A DNA stretch of 51,249 bases from the NCBI RefSeq assembly GCF_003259745.1, contig NZ_QLMC01000006.1, forward strand, positions 1-51,249, in the 5' to 3' direction. Of this stretch, positions 30,955-41,100 are shown in pieces. Source of the DNA: Larkinella arboricola. GTDB taxonomy: Bacteria; Bacteroidota; Bacteroidia; Cytophagales; Spirosomataceae. The notes below the pieces were generated by a model. It was given only the letters and a program-made list of their open reading frames with translations, searched no databases and was not told where the DNA came from. The position numbers and the translations under genes were made by a program. How positions within the stretch are numbered: the stretch's first letter is position 1; every line of letters starts with the position of its first letter.

Positions 30955-31330
30955 ACGTGTAAAATAAGGTTGAAAGACAATGCCTACTCTGTTGGCGGTT
31001 TTCGGCTTACCCGACAGCAGCACGGGTTCAACCTAGGTTTGGCTCGTGCTGTACTGTGTTGCAAAGGTGGCCGATCCTGTCCCCAGCGTGTTAGCTCTAA
31101 TTGGCCATTTTACTTGTCCAAAATGGCCAAATTGCGCACAAATCATCTTATTTTGCCCATAATTATAATTAAATATTTGTTTTATATAACTTTTCCAACT
31201 ACGAACCAGAATTTAAATACGAACTGACTCACCCAGTCCGTGTCGTATGGAGCGACAGGGAATGTAACCATTTGTTTTCTTACGCCGATAGTCGTATGTT
31301 TATGTGTCTGACATTCTTTCCTAAGCCTTT
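30955..31330. other. Intergenic region with operator E and HTCS promoter
   Basis: About 375 bases between the DUF6934 side and the second hybrid regulator. An 85-codon plus-strand frame (30970-31227) has no protein character. The region holds the TTGGCCA pair at 31101-31130 and a candidate promoter: TTTG at 31271-31274, 20 bases, then TATGTTTA at 31295-31302. Confidence 0.5.
31101..31130. promoter_or_regulatory. TTGGCCA operator pair, copy E
   Basis: TTGGCCATTTT (31101-31111) and its exact complement AAAATGGCCAA (31120-31130) form an 11-bp inverted repeat. Read as direct repeats, TGGCCA starts at 31102 and 31124, 22 bp apart, as in copies F and G. It is about 200 bp upstream of the regulator start at 31331. 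A minus-strand CACCTTTG at 31069-31062 lies on the other side, so it may act in either direction. Confidence 0.6.
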
Positions 31331-34300
31331 GTGAAAACCGGCCTTTGGCTTTTTTTTCTGATCGTTGTCCTGACCGGCAGGCTGCTGGCCCAGCCCTTTA
31401 CCAGCCGCTCGCTGAGTATTCAACACGGCTTACCCGAATATTACGTTTCCGGATTAATTCAGGACAAGGCTGGCTTTATTTGGGTTGCCACCCGCGATGG
31501 GCTGGCCCGCTACGACGGACGGCAGTTCAAGGTGTTCCGGCATCAGCCCTTCGGCAGCCGCTCGCTGGCCAGCAATGTCATCTTATCCATGCAATCCATT
31601 TCGGATACGACGGTGCTACTGCATCTGGAGAGCGGAGATCTGCAACTATTTAACCCCATCACCGAACAGTTTACCGACTTAGTATCGGCCAAACAGCTCG
31701 CCCAGAGGCAGATCAAACTGGCCGGAGCCACCCGCACCGGCAATGAACAGCAGGTCTGGGGAAGGCGCGAAACCCAGCTTTTCCGGTTTGACCGGGCAAC
31801 CCGGCAATTCAAGCTCTATACGCTTCCGTCATTTCCCAATCCGGGCAACCATTTTCTGGGTAATTCGCTTCTGCTGACGGCTCAGAAACGGATATATATG
31901 CCCGCTCCGGGCCATTTGCTTGAGTTCGACACCCAAACCGGCGCGTTTCGCTCCTGGGACCACCCGCTGGTGGGCCTTCCCGGTCAGACGGCCAACTATT
32001 ATAACACGCTGCTTTTCCAGCGGTCCAACGGCGAGATTCTTATCAGTGCGGCACAGCAACTGCTGGTTTTCAATCCGAATACCCACCGCTTTCGCTCCAT
32101 TCCCATTTCCAGCCCGGTTCATACCCAGGCTGGACTCATCTACGAAGCCCCGGATGGCAACGTGTATTTCACCCACGGCCTGACGGTCTATCGGTTGTCC
32201 CTCGATAACCAGATCACGTCGGTCTGGACGGGGTCCCGTCCGGATTATCAGAACTATTTCCACGCCCTGCTGGTCGACCGCTCCGGTGTGCTGTGGATCG
32301 GCACCAACGGGGACGGTATCCAGCAGATTGACCTGAGGGCGTTACCCTTCAAAACGTACCCGTACCGGCTCAATTTTGTAAACGATCTCTTGTCGCTCGA
32401 GCAGGGCATCGATATGCCCAACTGGTCCCAATCGAATATACACATTTACCGGCTACGGCTGGGCGGGACAGCCCCTTATATTTCCGTCGGGTTCGATGGT
32501 GATTCGTACCAGTTACTCCGCAGTGATCCCAAAAACCGCCGGTTACAACGCCTGCTGGCCGTACCTCGAACAACGCCAATCCCCGGGGTTGAAGGGGGGA
32601 ATGGAATCCGGGTGTTACCCAATGGCATCATTTGGTTGTACGACCCGTATCAGGGCCTGTATAAAGCCGATTCGACGGGGCGGTTGCTTGATACGTTTGC
32701 CTGTCCGGTGAACTGGGTCAGTACGATTTATCCGATGGGCGACTGGGTCTGGCTGGCCTCCGAAACCGATGGCCTTTATGCGTATGATACGAAAAAACGG
32801 CGCCTGGTGCGGCACCTACGTTACCAGCCGACGGATTCGACTTCCCTTATTTCCAATCATATTCTGTGCCTGGCAGCCGACCCGACCCACCCGGCCCGGC
32901 TCTGGGTGGGGACGCAGGAGGGCTTGGGCCGCCTGGATACCCGGACGATGCGCTTTCAAAACTGGACCCAAAAGCAGGGCTTACCCAGTACCACCATCCA
33001 GACCTTGCTGACCGACCGGCAGGGTAATTTATGGTTTAGTACCGTAAAAGGCATTAGCCGGCTGGACCCCCGCACGGGTCAGATGCGGCATTTCACCACC
33101 GCGGATGGGCTGCTGGATATTGAGTACCGCCACAACCACGCGGTTCAACTACCCGATGGTCGGCTGGCTTTCGGAGGAGGTACGGGCATAACGCTATTTG
33201 ACCCGCTGGCTCTTAAGGAGATGAAGTCACCCATCCCCACCGTTTTGACGGGTCTGCGCATCGCCAACGTTCTCGTTGAACCGGGTCAGGAAGGCTCCCC
33301 CCTATCGCTGCCGGTCAACGCGACGACCACGCTACGGTTGAAGCCCACAGAGAACTTTTTAAGCCTGGAGTTTGCAGGTTTGCAGTACAACAAACCCAGC
33401 AGCCTGCGCTACCGCTACCAACTGGTGGGCATCGACCCCGACTGGGTGCAGTCCGGTAATCAAACCATCGCCAACTACACCCAACTGCCTCCGGGCGAGT
33501 ACGAATTCCGGGTCCATGCCGCCGATGCGGGTGGTCATTGGAGCCCGCTGATCAAAACGATCGGAATTATCATTGATCCGCCCTGGTGGCAAACCGGGTG
33601 GGCCTACGCCTTGTACGGGCTGTTGCTGGCGGGGCTGATCAGGGCCTACATTCAATACCGGATCAACCGGGCGCATCTTCAGCAGGAAATACTGCTCAAG
33701 GAGCAGGAGGCCCGCCTGATCAAACAGAACGCCGACTGGCAGACGCGCTTCTTCACCAACATCACCCACGAGTTCCGAACGCCCTTAACGCTGATCCTGG
33801 GTCCGCTGGAGCGGCTGATGGAACCGGCCCCGCTGCCCTCACGGGCCAGTTTGCAGCAGCAGTTGGGTGTCATGCACCGCAATGCCCGCCGGCTCTTGCG
33901 GTTGATCAATCAACTCCTGGACCTGGCCAAGCTCGAAGCCGGGCAAATGGGTAGGGTCGAATCCCGGGGCAACCTGGTCAGCTTCTTTGGGGAAGTGGTG
34001 GATTCGTTTCGCCTGCGGGCCGAGCGAAAAGGAATTGAGCTAACCTACGAAGCGACCGGCCCTGCTGCCGAAGCGCTGTTTGATGCCCATAAACTGGAAA
34101 CCATCGGGTACAACCTGCTGGCCAATGCACTGAAATTTACCCCTGAAGGTGGCCACATCCGGGTGCTTCTGCAGGAAACGGAGTGGGCAGACAACCCCGG
34201 GTTTCGTTTGCAGGTCATCGACTCGGGCGTGGGGATTCCGCCCGAGCAACTCACCCGAATCTTTGACCGGTTCTTTCAGGGCCGTGACCCCGAGGTGAGC

Positions 34301-35311
34301 CTGGGCGGAGGAACGGGCATCGGCCTGTTTCTGGTAGCGGAATTCACCCGGTTGCTGGGCGGTCAGGTAACTGTAAATAGCCAGGTCGGCGAGGGAACCA
34401 TGTTCACGGTTACCCTACCGCTGAAGGACCCTACCGGTGTGTTAGCCGCGTTGGAAACGCGGCCCGACCCGCCCGGTCTCAACGTTGCCGCTCCCGTAGC
34501 GGATAGTGCCCAACTGACCGCCGTTTCTGCCGAAGCACCGCTGGTGCTGGTGGTGGAAGACAACGACGAACTGCGCGAGTTCATCGCGCAGGAACTGGCG
34601 GGCACCTACCGGGTTCTGACGGCGGCCAATGGACAGGAAGGCTGGCAGGTGTGTTTGCGGGAGCTGCCCGAGCTGGTCATCTCCGACGTGATGATGCCTC
34701 TCATGGATGGCTTTACGTTGGTCGAACACATCAAAACCACACCCCTGACGGCCCACATCGCCGTGATGCTGCTAACGGCCAAAACCCTGACCGATGCCCG
34801 CATCAAAGGCCTTACGGCAGGCGCTAATGACTACCTGACCAAGCCATTTAATGTGCAGGAACTGCACCTACGGATTGGCAACCTGCTGCGCCATCAGCAC
34901 CAGTTGCGGCAGCATTGGCAGCAGCAGATTGGGCAGTTGGGGGGTGTTCAGGTACCCGTGCCGGTCGCCGGGCTTTCCGCCGACGACCCTTTTCTGCTCA
35001 AACTCTATGAGGTGCTGGACGGGCAACTGACCAATTCGGCCTTCAGCGTCGAACAACTGGCCGACGAACTGGCCGTCAGCCCGCGGACGCTTCACCGCAA
35101 ACTGAGCACGCTGACGGGAAGCAATGCCAATGAGCTAATGCGATCCTACCGGCTACGAAAGGCGGCTGTTTTTTTGCAGCAAGGCTGTTCGGTCACAGAA
35201 GCGGCCGAGCGGGCGGGCTTCGAAGGACTTTCCTATTTCTCCAAATCGTTTAAGGCGCAATTTGCCGTTTCTCCCTCGGCCTATCTGCAGATGCAGAAAA
35301 AGAATGGATGA
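31331..35311 (+). CDS. Hybrid two-component sensor/regulator (HTCS), full length
   Basis: A 1326-residue regulator starting at GTG. In order: signal peptide (to LLAQ, about residue 20), two sets of two-component-regulator propeller blades (about 25-650; for example DKAGFIWVATRDGLARYDG and DRSGVLWIGTNGDGIQQID), a Y_Y_Y domain (about 680-750), one membrane helix (YALYGLLLAGLIRAYI), HisKA with His near 812 (NITHEFRTPLTLILGPLERL), HATPase_c, receiver with Asp near 1118 (LVISDVMMPLMDG), and AraC helix-turn-helix (about 1225-1326, PRTLHRKLSTLTGSNANELM). It is the typical glycan-sensing HTCS architecture, but no SusC/SusD pair lies nearby. The TTGGCCAA sites around it (31101, 35464, 38003) are its likely targets. 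Confidence 0.95.
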   Translation: MKTGLWLFFLIVVLTGRLLAQPFTSRSLSIQHGLPEYYVSGLIQDKAGFIWVATRDGLARYDGRQFKVFRHQPFGSRSLASNVILSMQSISDTTVLLHLESGDLQLFNPITEQFTDLVSAKQLAQRQIKLAGATRTGNEQQVWGRRETQLFRFDRATRQFKLYTLPSFPNPGNHFLGNSLLLTAQKRIYMPAPGHLLEFDTQTGAFRSWDHPLVGLPGQTANYYNTLLFQRSNGEILISAAQQLLVFNPNTHRFRSIPISSPVHTQAGLIYEAPDGNVYFTHGLTVYRLSLDNQITSVWTGSRPDYQNYFHALLVDRSGVLWIGTNGDGIQQIDLRALPFKTYPYRLNFVNDLLSLEQGIDMPNWSQSNIHIYRLRLGGTAPYISVGFDGDSYQLLRSDPKNRRLQRLLAVPRTTPIPGVEGGNGIRVLPNGIIWLYDPYQGLYKADSTGRLLDTFACPVNWVSTIYPMGDWVWLASETDGLYAYDTKKRRLVRHLRYQPTDSTSLISNHILCLAADPTHPARLWVGTQEGLGRLDTRTMRFQNWTQKQGLPSTTIQTLLTDRQGNLWFSTVKGISRLDPRTGQMRHFTTADGLLDIEYRHNHAVQLPDGRLAFGGGTGITLFDPLALKEMKSPIPTVLTGLRIANVLVEPGQEGSPLSLPVNATTTLRLKPTENFLSLEFAGLQYNKPSSLRYRYQLVGIDPDWVQSGNQTIANYTQLPPGEYEFRVHAADAGGHWSPLIKTIGIIIDPPWWQTGWAYALYGLLLAGLIRAYIQYRINRAHLQQEILLKEQEARLIKQNADWQTRFFTNITHEFRTPLTLILGPLERLMEPAPLPSRASLQQQLGVMHRNARRLLRLINQLLDLAKLEAGQMGRVESRGNLVSFFGEVVDSFRLRAERKGIELTYEATGPAAEALFDAHKLETIGYNLLANALKFTPEGGHIRVLLQETEWADNPGFRLQVIDSGVGIPPEQLTRIFDRFFQGRDPEVSLGGGTGIGLFLVAEFTRLLGGQVTVNSQVGEGTMFTVTLPLKDPTGVLAALETRPDPPGLNVAAPVADSAQLTAVSAEAPLVLVVEDNDELREFIAQELAGTYRVLTAANGQEGWQVCLRELPELVISDVMMPLMDGFTLVEHIKTTPLTAHIAVMLLTAKTLTDARIKGLTAGANDYLTKPFNVQELHLRIGNLLRHQHQLRQHWQQQIGQLGGVQVPVPVAGLSADDPFLLKLYEVLDGQLTNSAFSVEQLADELAVSPRTLHRKLSTLTGSNANELMRSYRLRKAAVFLQQGCSVTEAAERAGFEGLSYFSKSFKAQFAVSPSAYLQMQKKNG

Positions 35312-35463
35312 AGTGATCGGGTTTCCGGCCAGGCCGGGACTGATCCTTGCTCCCTCTCTTTTTCATCCTCTTCCGCGCCCTCAAGGGCTGGCTTTGCCTC
35401 AGCCTGGCCGTGGAGAAGGCGCATAGGCAATCAAATGGGCATTTTTGTGATAATTGACGCCAA

Positions 35464-35533
35464 ATTGGCCAATTTGGTCAAGTCAATTGGCCGATTTGTG
35501 CTAACCCTTCGGATGCCCCGGCTCCTACTTTTG
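35464..35533 (+). promoter_or_regulatory. TTGGCCAA operator pair and promoter, copy F
   Basis: TTGGCCAA (35465-35472) and TTGGCCGA (35487-35494) are 22 bp apart. After GATTTGTGCTAACCCTTC comes TACTTTTG (35526-35533), a perfect TAnnTTTG box starting 38 bp after the second TGGCC. Copy G has the same spacing and much of the same sequence (GTGCTAACCCTTC and GGCTCCT). It is upstream of the 192-residue gene at 35677. Confidence 0.78.
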
Positions 35534-35676
35534 CCTCATCAAACCAACACCGCCGAACTACAGTAACCAGTCCTGTAAGCTACGAGCGGGATCGGTTAAA
35601 AACAGAGCAACCGTTCGTTTTTAACTGCCCTAACTAAAAACCCCTTTACGGAATCATTATCCTTCATAACTCTACT

Positions 35677-36255
35677 ATGCTGTCTTCCCGAATCATTACC
35701 CAGGCCGATGAACAGGTTCTTTTTAGCTGTATTTCCTATCGACTCAGTTTCGGAACAGCAGCTGAACTGGACTATTTGCATCATTCGTCCATCCGGGTCT
35801 TTTATCACCCCGACGCTTCGGACACGTTCCTGGCGGGTTATACCATTAACAGTCAGGGACCCTTTCGGTATCTATCGGTCCTGGAAAGCATGGGTCTGGC
35901 GGAGACAACACTGGCCAAAACGGATATTTCGCCCACGAATGTGGCCGAAATTGGTTGCCTCTGGATGGAAAAATCCGGCCTGAATGCTTCGGACTGTATC
36001 CAGATTTACACCATGGCGCTGGCCGACCTGCTACAGACGGGCAAGAACTGGTTGATGGCCGGTAGTCTGATTCACAAATACCAGGTGATGCTGGAATGGT
36101 TTTTTACGACCACTTTGTTCAGTGGCCCGGTGCAGGTTCGCACCCAGACGGATGAGGCAAAGATCTACGCCATCGAGCGAAGCGAGGTGCTAGGGCGGTT
36201 TCTCAAATCCATGGTTCGCCTGCTGATCCGCTCCCGGAAAAGAAGAAAGCGCTGA
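35677..36255 (+). CDS. Hypothetical 192-residue protein, possibly GNAT-like
   Basis: No family is firmly recognised. It is a soluble protein without signal peptide, with a central stretch (DTFLAGYTINSQGPFRYLSV, TNVAEIGCLWMEKSGL, then helices SDCIQIYTMALADLL and NWLMAGSLIHKYQVML) that vaguely resembles an acyl-CoA N-acyltransferase order of a strand, V/A-E-I-G strand and helix. The C-terminal tail is strongly basic (RSRKRRKR). It is driven from the TTGGCCAA promoter at 35464-35533 and lies 365 bp after the hybrid regulator. A GNAT function is a guess. Confidence 0.6.
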   Translation: MLSSRIITQADEQVLFSCISYRLSFGTAAELDYLHHSSIRVFYHPDASDTFLAGYTINSQGPFRYLSVLESMGLAETTLAKTDISPTNVAEIGCLWMEKSGLNASDCIQIYTMALADLLQTGKNWLMAGSLIHKYQVMLEWFFTTTLFSGPVQVRTQTDEAKIYAIERSEVLGRFLKSMVRLLIRSRKRRKR

Positions 36256-36395
36256 CGGACGGAGCCTTTTCGATGGCGGTTAAGATTTGGTTCATCAGGT
36301 ATCCTCCATCCAGCACCCTGTTCATTATCCGTTCTTTTTGCGGTTTAGCAACCCGGTCCGCTACAAGGCAAGCAGTTCATTCAGCAAAAACCGAC

Positions 36396-36422
36396 TTGAT
36401 GGAGAGAGTGGCTCTCCATCAA
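36396..36422. terminator. Inverted repeat between two genes
   Basis: TTGATGGAGAG (36396-36406) and its exact complement (36412-36422) with a 5-base loop AGTGG. It lies after the gene ending at 36255 and 48 bp before the lipoprotein gene starting at 36470. There is no clear T-run on the plus side, so it may be a terminator, an attenuator or an operator. Confidence 0.5.
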
Positions 36423-36469
36423 ACGCAGTATCTAATCACTAACATCTGATTTTTCAAATGCATCTTACT

Positions 36470-37854
36470 ATGAAAAAGTACACGCTCCTTCTGGCTTTGA
36501 TAACCTCCCTTTTTTTGTCGAACTGTAAACAAGATAAGATGGATCCGCTCTTGCCCAGCAGCCATCGGCCATCCGCTGCCCGTGTTGGCATCGAAGCGGC
36601 TCCGGCCAAGCAATGGGATTTGACAAAAGGGGGCACCGGCCAGGATATGATCACTTCCACAACGACCTGGTGGAATGGAAACATTATACTGGGCGGCTAC
36701 TCCGACTCCCCCGCAACGGGCGATAAACAATCTAATCCTGCTTATGGGGGACTGGATTACTGGATTATCCAACTCGAGCCCAACGGAACACTGTTGGGAC
36801 GGAAAACCTTGGGCGGCTCCGGCGATGATTACTTAACGGCCGTCGCCACCGGTACCGACCGGGGGTTATTAGTGGGCGGCTATTCCAACTCTTCCTTTTC
36901 GCAGTACAAAAGTGAACCCTGTAGAGGCTCTATGGATTATTATATTGTCAAGTTGTCGGCAGGGGGCATGGTTCAATGGAACCGGACACTTGGCGGCTCT
37001 AAACAGGATGTCTTAAGCTCCATCGTGGCCACCAGCGATGGCGGATTCCTGCTGGCAGGCTCGTCGGCTTCTCCCGCAGGTGGCGATAAAACCCAGAACA
37101 GCCAGGGTGGGCTGGATTACTGGGTTGTCAAAATCGACGCGAAGGGCAACAAACAATGGGACAAAACCATTGGTGGTCCCAACGATGACCATTTAACCTC
37201 CTTAGTAGCCACAAACGATGGTGGATTTTTATTAGGTGGGTATTCTCTATCGGGTCTGGGTGGGGATAAAAGCCGGCCCGGTAATGGTCGGCAGGATGTC
37301 TGGTTCGTCAAGATTGATGCCAACGGGCGTAAACTGTGGGACAAGAGCTTTGGAGGAGATGGCGCTGATATGATCGCCGAGAACTCCATCGTAAAAACGG
37401 CAGATGGGGGCTTTGTGTTAGGTGGGTATACACACATAGAGAACGATCCATACCAGGGGGCATTAAACCTGTGCTGGGTGTATCGTATCGACGCCAATGG
37501 AAACGAAGTGTGGCTGCAAGGCTTGGGGCAGGGAACATGGTTCAGCTTACTTCGCTTATTGCCGCACCTGACGGGGGTTTTCTGGCGGGAGGTTCGATGC
37601 CCGTCAGTGGCAACAACCTGGATTATTGGATCATGAAGCTCGACGATGGCGGGAATCATCAATGGCACAAAACAGTAGGCGGCAAAGGTCAGGATCTGTT
37701 AGCCAGCCTGACGCTTACCCGCGATAACGGAATTGTCGCGGCAGGGTCTTCGACCTCCCCCATCAGTGGGGATAAAAGCAGTGCTCCCCGGCAGCGTAAC
37801 GCAGACGGTTTGGTTTATTCGGAAATGGATTACTGGATTATCAAGCTGCTATAA
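36470..37854 (+). pseudogene. Frameshifted propeller-repeat lipoprotein
   Basis: A lipoprotein gene (MKKYTLLLALITSLFLSNC, Cys about 20) of about seven repeats of roughly 55 residues. Each repeat has WDKTIGG or a variant, D-DHL.SLVATNDGGFLLGGY, and LDYWVVKIDA, so it looks like a beta-propeller of delta-60-type repeats. The frame breaks at a GGGG run at 37525-37528. Upstream reading stops at 37636; downstream the next frame continues the same repeats (LIAAPDGGFLAGGS, LDYWIMKLDDGG, SEMDYWIIKLL) to a stop at 37854. Adding one G restores a continuous gene. It is either a sequencing error, a fresh mutation or a phase-variable site. No T9SS tail is visible. Confidence 0.82.
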
Positions 37855-38002
37855 GGTGCTACCAGGACCAGCCTCCCTGACCCATATACGGAATGCGGAG
37901 CATCACTATACATGCCCGTTTTTAAGCCCTTTTCACTCTACTCCTGACGTTCGACTACAAGGAAAGCCGTTTAGCTGGCAAAAACCGCCTTCGCGGAGTA
38001 AA

Positions 38003-38071
38003 ATGGCCAATTTGTGCCAGTGAATTGGCCAATCGGTGCTAACCCTTCAAAGGCTCCTGCTCCTAGTTTTG
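38003..38071 (+). promoter_or_regulatory. TTGGCCAA operator pair and promoter, copy G
   Basis: ATGGCCAA (38003-38010) and TTGGCCAA (38025-38032) are 22 bp apart. TAGTTTTG (38064-38071), a perfect TAnnTTTG box, begins 38 bp after the second TGGCC start, identical to copy F. GTGCTAACCCTTC also matches. The ATG of the LRR/CBM3 protein is 66 bp downstream at 38138. Confidence 0.78.
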
Positions 38072-38137
38072 CCCCATACTCCGGTGGCCTTAAACCCACA
38101 GGAGGTCTTCTTTCATCCTTTTTCGTTCTACAAACCA

Positions 38138-41100
38138 ATGCCACTCTCTTTACACGTAAAATCTCTTTTCAATCGACTGCGGCAAAGCGGTCTGCTCGGC
38201 TGGGCCCTGGTTCTGGCCGCCACCAGCAGTCTGAGCTATGCCCATGTTCCGGTCAGCAACCCCGGAGACCAGCCTATCGGTAGCTATGCGCCTGACCGGC
38301 GGGCACACGACGCTGACTTGGTCCCGGCAGAAGATAACACGGCGGAAGGTCCCAGTTACAGCCGCTTCACCAACCGCACTCTGGCCAATTTTAGAGTGTA
38401 TGGGGTATACGCCCAGGGCAATACCGTCTATGCCGCGACCAGTGGGGGGCTAAGCATCTCGACCAATGGTGGACAACACTTCACTAACCGCACCACCGAT
38501 CACGGATTAGGCCATAATAGAGTGTATGGAGTATATACCCAGGGCAACACCGTCTATGCTGCGACCTATCGGGGGCTGAGCATCTCGACCGATGGCGGGC
38601 AACACTTTACTACCCGCACCACCGCCGACGGATTAGGCTATAAAAGAGTGTATGGAGTATATGCCCAGGGCAACACCATCTATGCCGCGACGGAGGGGGG
38701 GCTGAGCATCTCGACCGATGGGGGGCAACGCTTCACTAACTACACCACCGCCGACGGATTAGGCCGAAATGTAGTGCTAGGGGTATACGTCCAGGACAAC
38801 ACCGTCTATGCCGCGACTGAGGGGGGGCTTTCGCTGGGAATGCCCAGTCCTACGCTGACCGACCTGACGGCCAGCCCCGGCAGCGTCTGCGCCGGTCAGC
38901 CGATCCGCTTCTCGGCCAGCATGAGCCACACCAGTGGCCCCTACAGCTACACGCTGGCCGGGGGCGGCTCCTCCCTCAGCGGCACCAGCAGTTCTGGCGA
39001 CTTCAACCAGACGCTGACAGCGGTCAACGCAGGCCAGCAAACCTTCACGCTAACCGTCCAAGCCAGCACCGGCTCGGCGGTGGCCACTACTTCGCTGACG
39101 GTGGGCAGTCACCCCGACTACCAGCCCCTGGTGGATCTTTACAACAGCACCAACGGACCGGGCTGGACCAACCAGACCAACTGGCTCAGTGGCTGTGATC
39201 CCTGCAATGGCTGGTATGGGGTGAAGTGCTCCGGGGGACGCGTGACGGAATTAAGTTTATCCAAAAATGGATTGGATGGCCGGATTCCGGAGAGTATCGG
39301 CAATCTGACCAATCTGCAAAGATTAAGCTTCTACATCAATCAGTTAAGTGGTACTATCCCCGCCAGTTTAAGCAAGCTGACCAACCTGCAAACATTAATG
39401 CTTAGCTATAATCAGCTGAGTGGCAGTATTCCAGAAAGTGTCGGCAAGCTGACCAACCTGCAAAGTTTACAGCTCGAGCATAACCAGTTAAGTGGCCCGA
39501 TCCCTTCGAGCCTGGGCAATCTGATCAACGTGACTTATCTACGCTTAGACCACAATCAACTCAGTGGCCCTATTCCCGAGAGTCTGGGTAGTTTGGGTAG
39601 TAAGACCCGCGTACATACGATAGACCTCAGCAACAATCAACTCAGTGGCTGCTACCCGGCCAGCCTGTCGGCTTTTTGCCGCGCTACCGATAAATTTTTT
39701 TATAACAATGCGGGCCTGCCGGATGGGGGGAGTATGGAAGGTTTCCGAACCTTCTGTGCAACCGGAAATGGCATCCACCCCGACTACCAGCCTCTGGTAG
39801 ATCTTTACAACAGCACCAACGGACCGGGCTGGACCAACCAGACCAACTGGCTCAGTGGCTGTGATCCCTGCCGCTGGCAGGGCGTCACCTGCTCAGAAGG
39901 GCGTGTTACGGGCTTAAGCTTACGGGGCAATGGAATAAGCGGGACGATCCCCGAGAGCCTGAGCAGTCTGACCAACCTGCAACAGTTGCTGCTGGACAAC
40001 AACCAATTAAGTGGCAGTATCCCCACCAGCCTAGGTAACCTGACTCAGTTGCAATCGCTGCTGCTCAACAACAACCAGTTCACCGGCAGCATCCCCACCA
40101 GTTTGGGCAATTTGACTAACCTGGAGTACCTCTACCTCTACGGCAATCAGCTCAGTGGGAGCATCCCCGAGAGTCTGGGTAATCTGACCCGGTTGCAGTA
40201 TCTGATGCTGGACCGAAATCAGCTCAGTGGCCCGATCCCTGCGAGTCTGGCCAATCTGACCCGTCTGAAAGAGCTACTGCTGCAAAATAATCAATTGAGT
40301 GGCTGTTATCCAGCTAGTCTAACGGCACTGTGTGGGATTCAAACCAAGAATTTCAGCGGCAATGTGGGCTTACCGGATAAAGGGAGTGAAGCCGGTTTCT
40401 CAGCTTTCTGTGCGACGGGAAAAGGCAGTGATGCTTTTGTGCCCACCGCAACGGCCAGTGTCTCCTCCCTCTGTGTGGGAGGGGTTGTCAGCCTGAGCAC
40501 AACCGGAGGAAGCACCTATAGCTGGACAGCACCTACGGGAGCGGTACTGACCGGCAGTGCCAGCAGTTCAGTCGTCTCGGCCAGTCTGACAGCACCAGGT
40601 GAGCAGACCTTCACGGTGGTTGTGAACCAAGGTGGGACCTGTAGCCAGACGGCCACCGTCACGGTGACAGCCGACAGCCAGCCGCCAATGGCGAGTCTAA
40701 CCACCAGCGGGGAGATCAGTTGTACCAATCCCTCGATTACGTTAACGGCTATGCCTGCTACCGGTTTTACGTATGCCTTTAGCTCAGGAACCACCCAGCT
40801 TGATGGTGGTAACACCGCAAAAGTCACTCAGGCGGGCGCTTACTCGGTCGTACTCACCTCGCCGAATGGCTGTACGGCCACGGCTTCGGTAGAGGTGACG
40901 GGTAGTTGTGTGCCGACCCTTGCTAAGCTCAGCGTCTGGCACCAGGATGGTGACAACAACCAGCCCCAGAATAATACCATCAAACCCACTCTGCAACTGG
41001 TCAACGAAGGCACCGCTCCCATTCCCTACTCCGAGATCACCCTGCGCTACTGGCTGACGGTGGAGGACTTTGCTCCTCTGACCAACCTGACGGTTTACAG

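Noticed and set aside
30970-31227. 85-codon plus-strand frame
   Set aside because: No recognisable domain, cysteine- and arginine-rich random look, and it overlaps operator copy E; treated as non-coding.
38391-38830. 126-bp repeats considered as a CRISPR or DNA-level array
   Set aside because: They are in frame and encode a propeller-like repeat with conserved VYAAT and GGLS; they are protein repeats.
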